From NCBI RefSeq assembly GCF_001644035.1, contig NZ_LUUG01000060.1:1-64000 (forward strand): 64,000 nt of DNA, given 5' to 3'. Every line of letters begins with the position of its first letter. The first letter of the stretch is position 1. The notes under the pieces were generated by a model. The model saw only the letters and a program-made list of their open reading frames with translations, made no database searches and was not told where the DNA came from. This document shows, piece after piece, positions 1 through 9,510 of the stretch. A program made the position numbers and the translations under genes. The stretch comes from Methylomonas methanica. GTDB taxonomy: Bacteria > Pseudomonadota > Gammaproteobacteria > Methylococcales > Methylomonadaceae.

Positions 1-316
1 TGCCGCGCCGAGCACCGGAGCTTTTGGCGGGACAAATCGGCAGGATAGCCGATTTGCATGCGCAGCACCCGAAGGGCGAGGTACAGGGAGGTGCCGAGTG
101 AATAGCCCGCAGGGGCGCCGCAGGGATGCGGCGCGTTGCCGAAGGGGCAGGAAGCCCCTTTCGGCAACCCCCGGCAAAAGCGAGGAGCGCAGGGCATAAG
201 CGGCATCCGGGCCGCCTTTTCTTTGGATACTTTCTTTTGGCGGAGCAAAAGAAAGTATCTCGGCTGTCGGGCCGAAACCCGACTTCTAAACAAACTGTCG
301 CGTTAGCGACATCAAC
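1..316. other. Gene-free left edge
   Basis: I find no convincing gene here. The stretch is GC-rich and resembles intergenic repeat-type sequence (GCAGGGGCGCCGCAGGG and similar). A 64-codon open frame from 126 to 320 has no ribosome binding site and a composition unlike its neighbours. The only clear structure is the hairpin at 228-257. A gene ending to the left of base 1 cannot be excluded. Confidence 0.4.
228..257. repeat. Perfect 12-bp inverted repeat with 6-nt loop
   Basis: TACTTTCTTTTG at 228-239 is the exact reverse complement of CAAAAGAAAGTA at 246-257, around the loop GCGGAG. It lies beyond the 3' end of the FKBP gene, which is read leftward from 802 to 317. Similar AAAGAAAGTA palindromes are common dispersed intergenic repeats in proteobacteria. 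It may also stabilise or end transcripts from both sides. Confidence 0.6.
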
Positions 317-802
317 TTAATTGACCTTAATCAACTCAACATCAAAAATCAACGCCGCATTAGGCCCAATATCCCGCCCAGCCCCACGCTCGCCATAAGC
401 CAGGTTGGAAGGAATGAAGAACCGGTATTTAGCGCCTTCTTTCATCAATTGCACTCCTTCGGTCCAGCCGGGGATGACGTGGTTCAGTGGGAAAGTGGCG
501 GGTGCTCCGCGGCCGTAGGAGCTATCGAATTCCTTGCCGTCGATGGTGGTGCCTTTGTAGTGTACGGTGACGTTGTCGCTGGCTTTGGGTTGCGCGCCGG
601 TGCCTTCGGTGAAGACCAGATATTGCAGACCGCTGGCGGTGGTTACCACGCCGGCGGTTTTGGCGTTTTCGGCCAGAAATTTTTCCCCGGCAGCTTTATT
701 TTCGGCGGGGGTTGGGGCATTGGCGTTGGCCAGTGAGAACATAGCAAATCCTGTAATAAATGCGATTAAAATTGCGATGACACGTTGTTTCGTGGATTTC
801 AT
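317..802 (-). CDS. Secreted FKBP-type peptidyl-prolyl isomerase
   Basis: 161 residues. An N-terminal hydrophobic signal segment (about residues 8-26, ending ANANA) suggests export to the periplasm. A short Mip/FklB-like linker is followed by one FKBP domain (about 55-161) with the family blocks VTVHYKG, FDSSYGRG, VIPGWTEGVQLM and AYGERG. The product catalyses cis-trans isomerisation of prolyl bonds and so helps folding of exported proteins. It lacks the long N-terminal dimerisation domain of full Mip/FkpA proteins. It is transcribed leftward, alone, with the lipoprotein gene upstream on the same strand. Family assignment is secure, substrate unknown. Confidence 0.9.
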   Translation of the reverse strand: MKSTKQRVIAILIAFITGFAMFSLANANAPTPAENKAAGEKFLAENAKTAGVVTTASGLQYLVFTEGTGAQPKASDNVTVHYKGTTIDGKEFDSSYGRGAPATFPLNHVIPGWTEGVQLMKEGAKYRFFIPSNLAYGERGAGRDIGPNAALIFDVELIKVN

Positions 803-838
803 GAAAACTCCCGTTAGATGATTGGGGCGGCTAGTTTA

Positions 839-1429
839 TCAGTTTTTTTGTTCCAGCTCCTGCCGGCAGCTTGCCAGTTGCGCGTCGTAACGCAAGGCGC
901 GTTGGTGGACTTTTTGCGCGGTGTTCATCAGCCACTGCTTGGATAAATAACTGCTGCGTTGATAGCCGCCTAAGCCTTCGTGGTAGGTTAGATATAATTT
1001 GTTGGCGTCGGAGGTGGGGATACCCAGCTTGCGGTTGCTGGTCGCACAATACCAGGCCACAAAGTCGCAGCTGTCGGCGAAATCCTCTCTATCTGCCCAG
1101 CCGTTGCCGGCTTTCTGCTGATAGTCGGCCCAGGTTTCGTCCTTGGCTTGCGGATAACCGTAAGCGCTGCTGGCACGAAACCAGGGGATAAAGCCCAGAA
1201 TCATCGGTCTTGGCGGTTGGGCGTCAGCGACGAAGCTGGATTCCTGGTTAATGATGGCCATCTGCACTGCGATGGGTACGCCCCAGCGCCGCGCGGAACT
1301 TAAGGTTGCTTGATACCAATCGTCTTTTTCCCGGAAAATTTGACAGATATTTTCCGGGTTTTTCGGCGGCATGGTTGTGCAGGCCGATAAAACCGCTAGA
1401 CTTGCGAGACAAATTGTTCTGCTTTTCAT
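839..1429 (-). CDS. Lipoprotein with lytic transglycosylase-like (SLT) fold
   Basis: 196 residues from the ATG at 1429. An upstream in-frame ATG at 1441 is possible but adds four residues before the signal peptide. The lipobox LSAC (Cys17) predicts lipidation. A goose-lysozyme/SLT-like region follows, with the glutamate motif NQESSF (Glu63 as candidate catalytic acid), SSAYGYPQ and YCATSNRKLGI. This resembles a family of short transglycosylase-like lipoproteins of gammaproteobacteria, which would cleave peptidoglycan at the outer membrane inner face. Activity is inferred from the motifs only. Confidence 0.75.
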   Translation of the reverse strand: MKSRTICLASLAVLSACTTMPPKNPENICQIFREKDDWYQATLSSARRWGVPIAVQMAIINQESSFVADAQPPRPMILGFIPWFRASSAYGYPQAKDETWADYQQKAGNGWADREDFADSCDFVAWYCATSNRKLGIPTSDANKLYLTYHEGLGGYQRSSYLSKQWLMNTAQKVHQRALRYDAQLASCRQELEQKN

Positions 1430-1494
1430 ATCCCAACGCATCAGATTGTAAAATGGGCTCGCGCTTAGAAGGCCCTGTAAATATAAGGATTATT

Positions 1495-2127
1495 ATGCCA
1501 ACGACCGAAAATCGCGCCTACCGCAAAAATCTGACTAGCCAGGGATTATTGTATCTGGGCTTTGAAGAGCACGAGATTTGGGTCGTGAATCTGTCGCTGT
1601 CCGGCTTGCTGGCGGTTTTAAAGGTCAATCCCCAGGTCAACGACATCAAAGACATTTTCAACGCTTTGCAAGTTTCGCCGATAGTCGATTTTTATCTGCC
1701 GGACATGCGCTTGGCCGGCGAGGCTGAAATGGCGCGCGCCGAAGCGACCGAAGACGGGTTTGAAATTGCCATCGAGTTTCGCAATCTGTCTTACGATACC
1801 GATAATTTACTCTACAGCCGCCGAGCCTATCGCAAAAATATGACCGCGCCCGGTCATATCGTTTTCAACGATACCGATTATGCGTTCAATACCGAAAATG
1901 TCTCGGTGGACGGCTTGATGATACGCATGTTGGGTAGAGTTGAGGTGCCGGACGGCACGGTGGCCAAATTCGACTACAAGCATTTGAATCTGGAGGGTGA
2001 GGTGAAAGTCGTTTGGATCGATCACGACGATATTTCCACGCTGATGGGTCTGCAATACATGCATATGCAACGCGATTACATCAAGGGTATTCCCAACTTT
2101 AGCCACCCGCCGCTGGAAGCTGGCTAA
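1495..2127 (+). CDS. Tandem PilZ-domain protein
   Basis: 210 residues. The start at 1495 is set by AAGGA six nt upstream; the same frame stays open further upstream but has no ribosome binding site there. Two PilZ-like halves are visible. The first has RAYRKN (residues 7-12) and NLSLSG (32-37). The second has RRAYRKN (109-115) and NVSVDG (135-140). The R..R and (D/N)xSxxG motifs are those that bind cyclic di-GMP in PilZ domains, so this is a probable c-di-GMP receptor acting in the cytoplasm. There is no attached output domain. The partner is unknown. Confidence 0.8.
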   Translation: MPTTENRAYRKNLTSQGLLYLGFEEHEIWVVNLSLSGLLAVLKVNPQVNDIKDIFNALQVSPIVDFYLPDMRLAGEAEMARAEATEDGFEIAIEFRNLSYDTDNLLYSRRAYRKNMTAPGHIVFNDTDYAFNTENVSVDGLMIRMLGRVEVPDGTVAKFDYKHLNLEGEVKVVWIDHDDISTLMGLQYMHMQRDYIKGIPNFSHPPLEAG

Positions 2128-2163
2128 ACTATTTCGCTTTCTAAAACGCGGTCGGCCTGGGAT

Positions 2164-3162
2164 TCAAAACCGTTGCCGATTGCGCGCCGCCCAAAACCCG
2201 GTCGCCAATTGCTGAGCGTGTTCTTGGTCATCGGCTTTGCCCAGCAGCTTCAATGCAATCGCGGCAGTAGCGATCACGGTGGCTTCACCGAATTCGTCGT
2301 TAAACTCCCCACGCCAAAACTGCGCCAATAACTGCGGGTCCATATCTTCGGCTTTCATATGTCGGCGTTCGAACAAGGCCGGCCAGGTTTCATCGTTAAG
2401 TTCGCCGTCATTGACGCTTTGCACCAGGCATTCCACATCGGGATTACGCTCGGTTTCGCCGCCTTCGCCTTTTAACACCGCCATGTGTTTTTGATCCAGC
2501 AGCAACGCGGCTTTTTGATGCACCTGGCGGTAGCTGGGATGGAAGATGCCTTGAATGCTGGCTGTGGCGTCGAACGGATTCAACAATCTAACCAGGGTAT
2601 GCACCGGCGAGCGCAGACCCATAATGGGCCGCAGATTGATCATGTCGTACAGTTTCGGGCAAATATATTCCAACGACAGATAGCTGAAATTGTCTTGCTG
2701 CAACTGCTGGCCCGCTTCGGTTATCGAGGTTGCGGCCTTAATCCCCAGAGCTTGCAGCGCATTCTCGGTATACAAACGGCCTTGGGTGTGACCGCCGGTG
2801 CCGTGCATGAATACTTTGATGCCGTTCTCGGCCAGCAGCAATGTGGATAATAAAAACCAGGGCAGATGGCGGCGTTTGCCGGCGTAAGACGACCAGTCCA
2901 GATCGACCGCTACTTTGGATTCGAAAGCAAAACTTTCCCTAGCGGCTTGCACGAAGCCGGCCAGCTCTTCGCAGGTTTCTTCCTTGACGCGCATCAGCAT
3001 CAAAAACGCGCCGAGTTGAATCTGCTCGACTTGACCGTCGGCCAAGATCATTTGCATGGCCCGGTAGGCTTCGTCTTGGGTCAGTGGCCGGGCGCCTTTT
3101 TTGCCCTTGCCGAGTATCTTGATAAATTCCGCGAACGGATGTTCCTGGGTCAACAAGCTCAT
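2164..3162 (-). CDS. ybiB: YbiB-family protein (anthranilate phosphoribosyltransferase fold)
   Basis: 332 residues, full length for the family. The N-terminal helical domain ([14 protein letters not shown]) and the later [11 protein letters not shown] and [14 protein letters not shown] segments match the TrpD2/YbiB group. These keep the fold of anthranilate phosphoribosyltransferase but are reported to bind nucleic acid rather than make tryptophan. Its ATG overlaps the stop of cyoE (ATGA at 3159-3162), so the two are translationally coupled in a leftward operon. Its role next to heme A synthesis is not evident. Confidence 0.85.
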   Translation of the reverse strand: MSLLTQEHPFAEFIKILGKGKKGARPLTQDEAYRAMQMILADGQVEQIQLGAFLMLMRVKEETCEELAGFVQAARESFAFESKVAVDLDWSSYAGKRRHLPWFLLSTLLLAENGIKVFMHGTGGHTQGRLYTENALQALGIKAATSITEAGQQLQQDNFSYLSLEYICPKLYDMINLRPIMGLRSPVHTLVRLLNPFDATASIQGIFHPSYRQVHQKAALLLDQKHMAVLKGEGGETERNPDVECLVQSVNDGELNDETWPALFERRHMKAEDMDPQLLAQFWRGEFNDEFGEATVIATAAIALKLLGKADDQEHAQQLATGFWAARNRQRF

Positions 3163-4049
3163 GAGAATGACAGTGGGAAATAATGATCGATCAGCAATGC
3201 CGCGAAAATCAGCATCAGATAAACAATGGAATAACCGAAGGTGCGCATCGCGGTTTTATTGTCTTTCTTACGCATCATTTGAATCGCGTAATAGATAAAA
3301 CCCAAGCCCAAAACCACGGCCGCTAGTAAATAAATCAAGCCGCTCATGCCTGTCAGGTAGGGCAACAAAGTAGTGATTAGCAGCAGAATGGTATATAGCA
3401 AAATCTGCAAGCGGGTGAATTCGACACCATGCGTCACAGGTAGCATCGGGATGGAAACCTTGGCGTATTCCTCACGTTTGGCGATCGCCAAAGCCCAGAA
3501 ATGCGGCGGCGTCCATACGAAGATAATCAAAAACAACAGCAACGCATGCGGATGCACTTCGCCGGTAATCGCCACCCAACCCAACACCGGTGGCGCCGCG
3601 CCGGCCGCACCGCCGATGACGATATTCTGCGGGGTCATTTTTTTAAGGTATACAGTATAAATTAGTGCATAGCCGATCAGCGACAAAAAGGTCAGGAAGG
3701 CGGTCAACACGTTGATCTTGATGGTCAGGATGGCCATCGCAACAAAGCCGAGCAAGCTGGCGAACACCAATACCTGGTGCGAGTTCAAATGCCCGGTGGG
3801 CAGTGGTCTATTCTTGGTGCGACCCATCTCCGCATCGGCTTTTTGATCGATGAAATGATTGATCGCCGCCGCCGAGGAGGCCGCTAGGGCGATGCCTATG
3901 CTGCCGTAGAAAAAGTTATCCAGCGGCGGCATGCCGGGTACGGCTAGCAGCATGCCGACAACGGCGGTAAACACGATCAATGCCACGACTCTGGGCTTAC
4001 AGAGTTCTAAGTAGTCTTTCCAGGATAGCGCGGAGGTTGTGTCGGTCAT
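3159..4049 (-). CDS. cyoE: Protoheme IX farnesyltransferase (heme O synthase)
   Basis: 296 residues from the ATG at 4049; the 18 codons before it in the frame lack support. This is a polytopic membrane protein of the UbiA prenyltransferase superfamily with the Asp-rich motif [15 protein letters not shown] and [10 protein letters not shown]. It transfers a farnesyl group to protoheme IX to make heme O for haem-copper oxidases. The signature [12 protein letters not shown] is clear. The usual neighbours coxBAC and ctaG are not in the window. It forms an overlapping pair with ybiB. Confidence 0.95.
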   Translation of the reverse strand: MTDTTSALSWKDYLELCKPRVVALIVFTAVVGMLLAVPGMPPLDNFFYGSIGIALAASSAAAINHFIDQKADAEMGRTKNRPLPTGHLNSHQVLVFASLLGFVAMAILTIKINVLTAFLTFLSLIGYALIYTVYLKKMTPQNIVIGGAAGAAPPVLGWVAITGEVHPHALLLFLIIFVWTPPHFWALAIAKREEYAKVSIPMLPVTHGVEFTRLQILLYTILLLITTLLPYLTGMSGLIYLLAAVVLGLGFIYYAIQMMRKKDNKTAMRTFGYSIVYLMLIFAALLIDHYFPLSFS

Positions 4050-4156
4050 CAAGTACCAAATGGATTTGCAGGTCTTTAAACATATAGAATAACAGTGAAC
4101 CATTGATTATTAAAATAATCACAAGCGCTCACCATCTTTTAGTCAACGAGGGATTT

Positions 4157-5527
4157 ATGAACTATAGGCTCGCGGCGTTAGCGCTGCTTTGCCCTGCTGT
4201 CGCGGCACATGCCGAGGCCGGCAAGGTACACGAACATGTTTTTAGCAACGGCTTGAAACTATTGGTAAAGGAGGATCATCGTTCGCCGGTGGTAGTATCG
4301 CAAGTTTGGTACAAGGTTGGCTCCAGTTACGAGCCCGGCGGCATCACCGGCATCTCGCACATGCTGGAGCACATGATGTTCAAAGGCACCGCAAAATATC
4401 CGGCCGGCGAGTTTTCCCGGATCATCGCCGAAAACGGCGGCAACGAGAACGCGTTCACCGGTCAGGATTACACCGCCTATTTCCAAACCCTGGAAAAGTC
4501 CCGTCTGGAAATCAGCTTTAAACTGGAAAGCGACCGGATGCGCAATCTGGATTTGAAAGCCGAGGAACTGAAAAAAGAACTGGAAGTGGTCACCGAAGAG
4601 CGGCGCATGCGCACCGACGATCAGCCGCGCGCCAAAGTGCACGAGCAATTCATGGCGACGGCATTCACCAACAGCCCCTACCAAAATCCGGTGATCGGCT
4701 GGCCGTCCGATATTGCCAACTACAAAGTCGAAGACCTACAAGCCTGGTATCAACAATGGTATGCGCCCAATAACGCCACGCTGGTGGTGGTGGGCGACGT
4801 CGATGCGCTGCAAGTCGAGAAACTCGCCGAGCAATATTTCGCGCCGCTACAACCCAGCGTGTTGAAACCGGTAAAACCGCAAGACGAAAGCGAGCAACGC
4901 GGCGTGCGCCGGATTACCGTAAAAGCCCCCGCCAAACTGCCGTATTTGATGATGGGCTATAAAGTGCCGGTTTTAAAAACCGCCAAGCCGGAATGGGAAG
5001 CTTACGCGCTGGAAGTATTGGCGGGTGTGCTGGACGGCGGCGATAGCGCCCGCTTGTCTTCGCGCCTGGTCAGGGGCAAACAAATCGCGGTATCGGCTGG
5101 TGCGGGTTATGATTTTACCTCGCGCTTACCCGAGATGTTCCTGCTGGAAGCGACCCCTGCCGAAGGCAAGACCGTGTTCGATCTGGAATACGCCTTGCTG
5201 GACGAAGTCTATCAATTGAAGAACGAACTGATAGCCAAGGACGAATTGCAACGCATCAAGGCACAAGTATTGGCTAGCGCGGTGTATCAAAAAGACTCCA
5301 ACTTCTATCAAGCCATGCAGTTGGGCACGCTGGAAACCGTGGGTATCGGTTGGCAGAAAGCCGACGAGTACGTAGACAAGATCAACCAAGTCACCGCCGA
5401 ACAGGTCAGGGAAGTGGCGCGGAAATATTTGATCGAGGATACGCTCACCGTCGCTTATCTCGACCCGCAGCCGATCACCCAAGCCGCCAAACCTGCAAAA
5501 GCCATAGGAGGCCATCATGCGTTTTAA
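4157..5527 (+). CDS. Zinc protease of the M16 (pitrilysin) family, active subunit
   Basis: 456 residues from the ATG at 4157, preceded by CGAGGGA. The signal peptide ends near AAHAEA, indicating a periplasmic enzyme. The inverted zinc motif HMLEH lies at residues 68-72, with the third ligand glutamate in the following EELKKEL...TEERR helix, so this copy is catalytically competent. The C-terminal half is the second M16 domain. The next gene overlaps by 11 nt and encodes an M16 protein without the zinc motif. Such active/inactive pairs normally form a heterodimer. Confidence 0.92.
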   Translation: MNYRLAALALLCPAVAAHAEAGKVHEHVFSNGLKLLVKEDHRSPVVVSQVWYKVGSSYEPGGITGISHMLEHMMFKGTAKYPAGEFSRIIAENGGNENAFTGQDYTAYFQTLEKSRLEISFKLESDRMRNLDLKAEELKKELEVVTEERRMRTDDQPRAKVHEQFMATAFTNSPYQNPVIGWPSDIANYKVEDLQAWYQQWYAPNNATLVVVGDVDALQVEKLAEQYFAPLQPSVLKPVKPQDESEQRGVRRITVKAPAKLPYLMMGYKVPVLKTAKPEWEAYALEVLAGVLDGGDSARLSSRLVRGKQIAVSAGAGYDFTSRLPEMFLLEATPAEGKTVFDLEYALLDEVYQLKNELIAKDELQRIKAQVLASAVYQKDSNFYQAMQLGTLETVGIGWQKADEYVDKINQVTAEQVREVARKYLIEDTLTVAYLDPQPITQAAKPAKAIGGHHAF

Positions 5528-6815
5528 TTTAATCGGCTTGGCACTATTGCTGTTGAGCCAGACCGTCTGGTCCGCCGCCAAAATCGAAAACTGGCAAACT
5601 CCGCAAGGCAGTCGGGTTTATTACGTGCGCACCGCCGGCTTGCCGATGGTGGATGTGCGGGTGGTATTCGATGCCGGTAGTGCTCGCGACGAAGCGCAAT
5701 TCGGCGTCGCCGCACTGACCTCGGCATTGCTGGATAGCGGGGCCGGCGAGTTGAGTGCCGACGACATCGCTCAGCGCTTCGAATCGGTAGGCGCCAATTA
5801 TTCGGCCGGCGTCAGCGAAGACATGGCTTGGTTGGCAGTGCGGACGCTGACAGAAAAAGCCTTGTTCGATAAAGCCCTGGCGACTTTCGAAACCGTGTTG
5901 AGCAAGCCGGCCTTCAATCAAGCGGACTTTGAGCGGGAAAAAGCCCGTACCCTGGCCGGTTTGAAACACCGGGAAGAATCGCCGGGCGAACTGGCCGGTA
6001 TTGCCTTCAACAAAGCGCTGTATGGCGATCATCCTTATGCACATCCGGAATCCGGTGTGGTGGAAACAGTAGCCGGTTTTAGCGCTGACGATCTGAAAAG
6101 CTTTTATCAAAAATACTATGTCGCGGCCAACGCGATGGTGGTCATCGTCGGCGACGTCAGTCGCGAACAAGCCGAGCAAACTGCTAACCAGTTGCTGAGC
6201 AAGTTGCCGGTCGGCAGCAAGCCCGCCGAAATCCCGGCGGTGACGATGCCCGGCAAGGCCAGCAAACAGCACATCGAGTTTCCGTCTACCCAAACTCACG
6301 TGTTAGTCGGTTTACCCGGCACCTATCGCAAGGACCCGGACTATTTTGCGCTGTATGTGGGTAACCACATCTTGGGCGGCGGCAGTATGGTTTCCAGGCT
6401 GTTTGAAGAAGTACGGGAGAAGCGCGGTTTGGCTTACGGCGCTTACAGCGTGTTCGCGCCGATGTACCGGCAAGGACCGTTCATGATGAGTTTGCAAACC
6501 CGCAACGATCAGACCGAGCAGGCTTTGGACGTCTTGCTGAAGACTTTCAACGAGTTTCTGGATAAAGGTCCGAACGATAAGGAACTGACCGCAGCCAAGC
6601 AAAATATTACCGGCGGCTTTGCGATGCGTTTCGATACCAACAGCAAGCTCACAGACTATGTGGCGATGATCGGCTTTTATCAACAGCCGCTGGATTATCT
6701 GGAGACTTTTCAGAGTAATGTCGAAGCCATCAGCATCGAGCAAATCAAGGATGCGTTCAAACGCCGGGTAAAACCGGAGTTGTTGCAAACCGTGACGGTG
6801 GGTGCGGGTAAATAA
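5517..6815 (+). CDS. M16 family protein lacking the zinc motif (partner subunit)
   Basis: 432 residues with a signal peptide ending near QTVWSAA. It aligns over its length with the upstream protease, but at the place of HxxEH it has GVAALTSALLDSGAG, so it cannot bind zinc in the usual way. The R/Y pair of the C-terminal domain (REKRGLAYGAYS) that contacts substrate in M16B partners is present. AGGAGG at 5507-5512 and the 11-nt overlap with the upstream gene indicate coupled expression of a periplasmic two-subunit peptidase. Confidence 0.9.
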   Translation: MRFNLIGLALLLLSQTVWSAAKIENWQTPQGSRVYYVRTAGLPMVDVRVVFDAGSARDEAQFGVAALTSALLDSGAGELSADDIAQRFESVGANYSAGVSEDMAWLAVRTLTEKALFDKALATFETVLSKPAFNQADFEREKARTLAGLKHREESPGELAGIAFNKALYGDHPYAHPESGVVETVAGFSADDLKSFYQKYYVAANAMVVIVGDVSREQAEQTANQLLSKLPVGSKPAEIPAVTMPGKASKQHIEFPSTQTHVLVGLPGTYRKDPDYFALYVGNHILGGGSMVSRLFEEVREKRGLAYGAYSVFAPMYRQGPFMMSLQTRNDQTEQALDVLLKTFNEFLDKGPNDKELTAAKQNITGGFAMRFDTNSKLTDYVAMIGFYQQPLDYLETFQSNVEAISIEQIKDAFKRRVKPELLQTVTVGAGK

Positions 6816-6816
6816 A

Positions 6817-8161
<1,345 letters not shown>

Positions 8162-8247
8162 CACCCGGAATTGGCTGTTGCCCCGTCCGGTCAAGTTAAC
8201 TGGCTAGCGCGGGCAATAAGTGCACCCTCTAAACGCAGGAGATCGAT

Positions 8248-9297
8248 ATGCTTAAAACGGTTGGCTATGCTGCCTACAACCCGCAAACACCGCTACGCTC
8301 TTTTCATTTCGAGCGCCGGCAGCCCGGCCCCGAGGATGTGCGTATCGAAATTCTCTATTGCGGCGTTTGCCATAGCGATTTACATCAGGTGCGCAACGAA
8401 TGGCGCGGGACCACGTTTCCGATAGTGCCGGGGCACGAAATTGTCGGCAGAGTCGTGGAAATCGGCTCACAAGTCACCAATTTCAAGCTGGGTGATTTGG
8501 CTGGGGTGGGCTGCATGGTCGATTCTTGCGGTGTTTGTCCCGATTGTCAGGATCATCAGGAGCAGTTTTGCGACCAGACAATATTTACCTACAACAGCCC
8601 GGACAAACATACCGGCAAAATGACTTATGGCGGCTACTCCAATCAGATCGTGGTCGATCAGGGTTTTGTATTGCATGTTTCCGATAAACTGGAGCTATCA
8701 GCGGTAGCTCCCTTGCTATGCGCCGGTATCACCACCTATTCGCCGTTGCGGCACTGGAAAATCGGCAAAGGCCACAAAGTTGGCATCGTTGGGTTGGGCG
8801 GGTTGGGTCACATGGGGCTAAAATTCGCGCATGCTTTTGGCGCGGAAGTCGTACTGTTTACCACTTCGCCAGGCAAGGAAGCCGATGCCAAGCGCTTGGG
8901 GGCTAGCGAGGTGGTGATTTCCAAACATGCCGACGAAATGGAGAAGCATTTAAACAGCTTCGATTTCATTTTAAATACCGTCGCCGCGCAACACGATCTG
9001 GATCAATATCTTAGTCTGTTGAAGCGCGACGGCACGATGTGTCTGGTCGGCGTACCGTCCGAGCCGCACCCGTCACCGAATGTCGGCAACCTGATATTCC
9101 GTCGCCGCGCACTGGCGGGATCGCTGATCGGCGGCATTCGCGAAACCCAGGAAATGCTGGATTTCTGCGCCGAGCACAACATCGTTTCCGACATTGAGTT
9201 GATTCCGATGGCCGGTATCAATGACGCCTATCAACGCATGTTGAAAAGCGACGTGAAATACCGCTTTGTGATCGATATGGCAACTTTGCCGGTCTAA
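8248..9297 (+). CDS. Zinc-dependent NADP alcohol dehydrogenase (YahK-like)
   Basis: 349 residues of the cinnamyl-alcohol dehydrogenase branch of medium-chain dehydrogenases. The catalytic zinc site includes CGVCHSD and GHEIVG. The structural zinc loop is CGVCPDCQDHQEQFC. The Rossmann motif is GLGGLGHMG. The family reduces aldehydes with NADPH, often in detoxification. AGGAGATCGAT just before the ATG is the ribosome binding site. It stands alone; a degenerate repeat follows. Confidence 0.9.
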   Translation: MLKTVGYAAYNPQTPLRSFHFERRQPGPEDVRIEILYCGVCHSDLHQVRNEWRGTTFPIVPGHEIVGRVVEIGSQVTNFKLGDLAGVGCMVDSCGVCPDCQDHQEQFCDQTIFTYNSPDKHTGKMTYGGYSNQIVVDQGFVLHVSDKLELSAVAPLLCAGITTYSPLRHWKIGKGHKVGIVGLGGLGHMGLKFAHAFGAEVVLFTTSPGKEADAKRLGASEVVISKHADEMEKHLNSFDFILNTVAAQHDLDQYLSLLKRDGTMCLVGVPSEPHPSPNVGNLIFRRRALAGSLIGGIRETQEMLDFCAEHNIVSDIELIPMAGINDAYQRMLKSDVKYRFVIDMATLPV

Positions 9298-9319
9298 ACA
9301 CCCATCAAAATGGCCTATC

Positions 9320-9379
9320 CCCCGGTTCTTAAATAGCGCAGCTCCCGCTTTCACGGGGAATTTAGGGCCGGGTTAATAA
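9320..9379. repeat. Degenerate copy of intergenic palindromic element
   Basis: The right end TTAGGGCCGGGTTAATAA (about 9362-9379) matches the right end of the better copy at 15118-15255. GGTTCTTAAAT at 9324-9334 matches that copy's left end. The core contains CTCCCGCTTTCACGGGGA, a degraded form of the CTCCCGCTTTCGCGGGAG core of that copy. The element lies between the alcohol dehydrogenase and the sensor kinase. Confidence 0.55.
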
Positions 9380-9510
9380 TTCCCGCAGGCAGGGGCGCTG
9401 AGAGCTCTTGTAATTTCGATTGTTCAGGTTTTGGTTGACCAACATCCCTAGCAAAGCATTTGACCTATAATCTCCATCTCATTTCTGATGGCGTGTTGGA
9501 CAGAGAACGC

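Noticed and set aside
126-320. 64-codon open frame at the left edge
   Set aside because: No ribosome binding site, repeat-like GC-rich DNA, includes the 228-257 palindrome, no recognisable protein.
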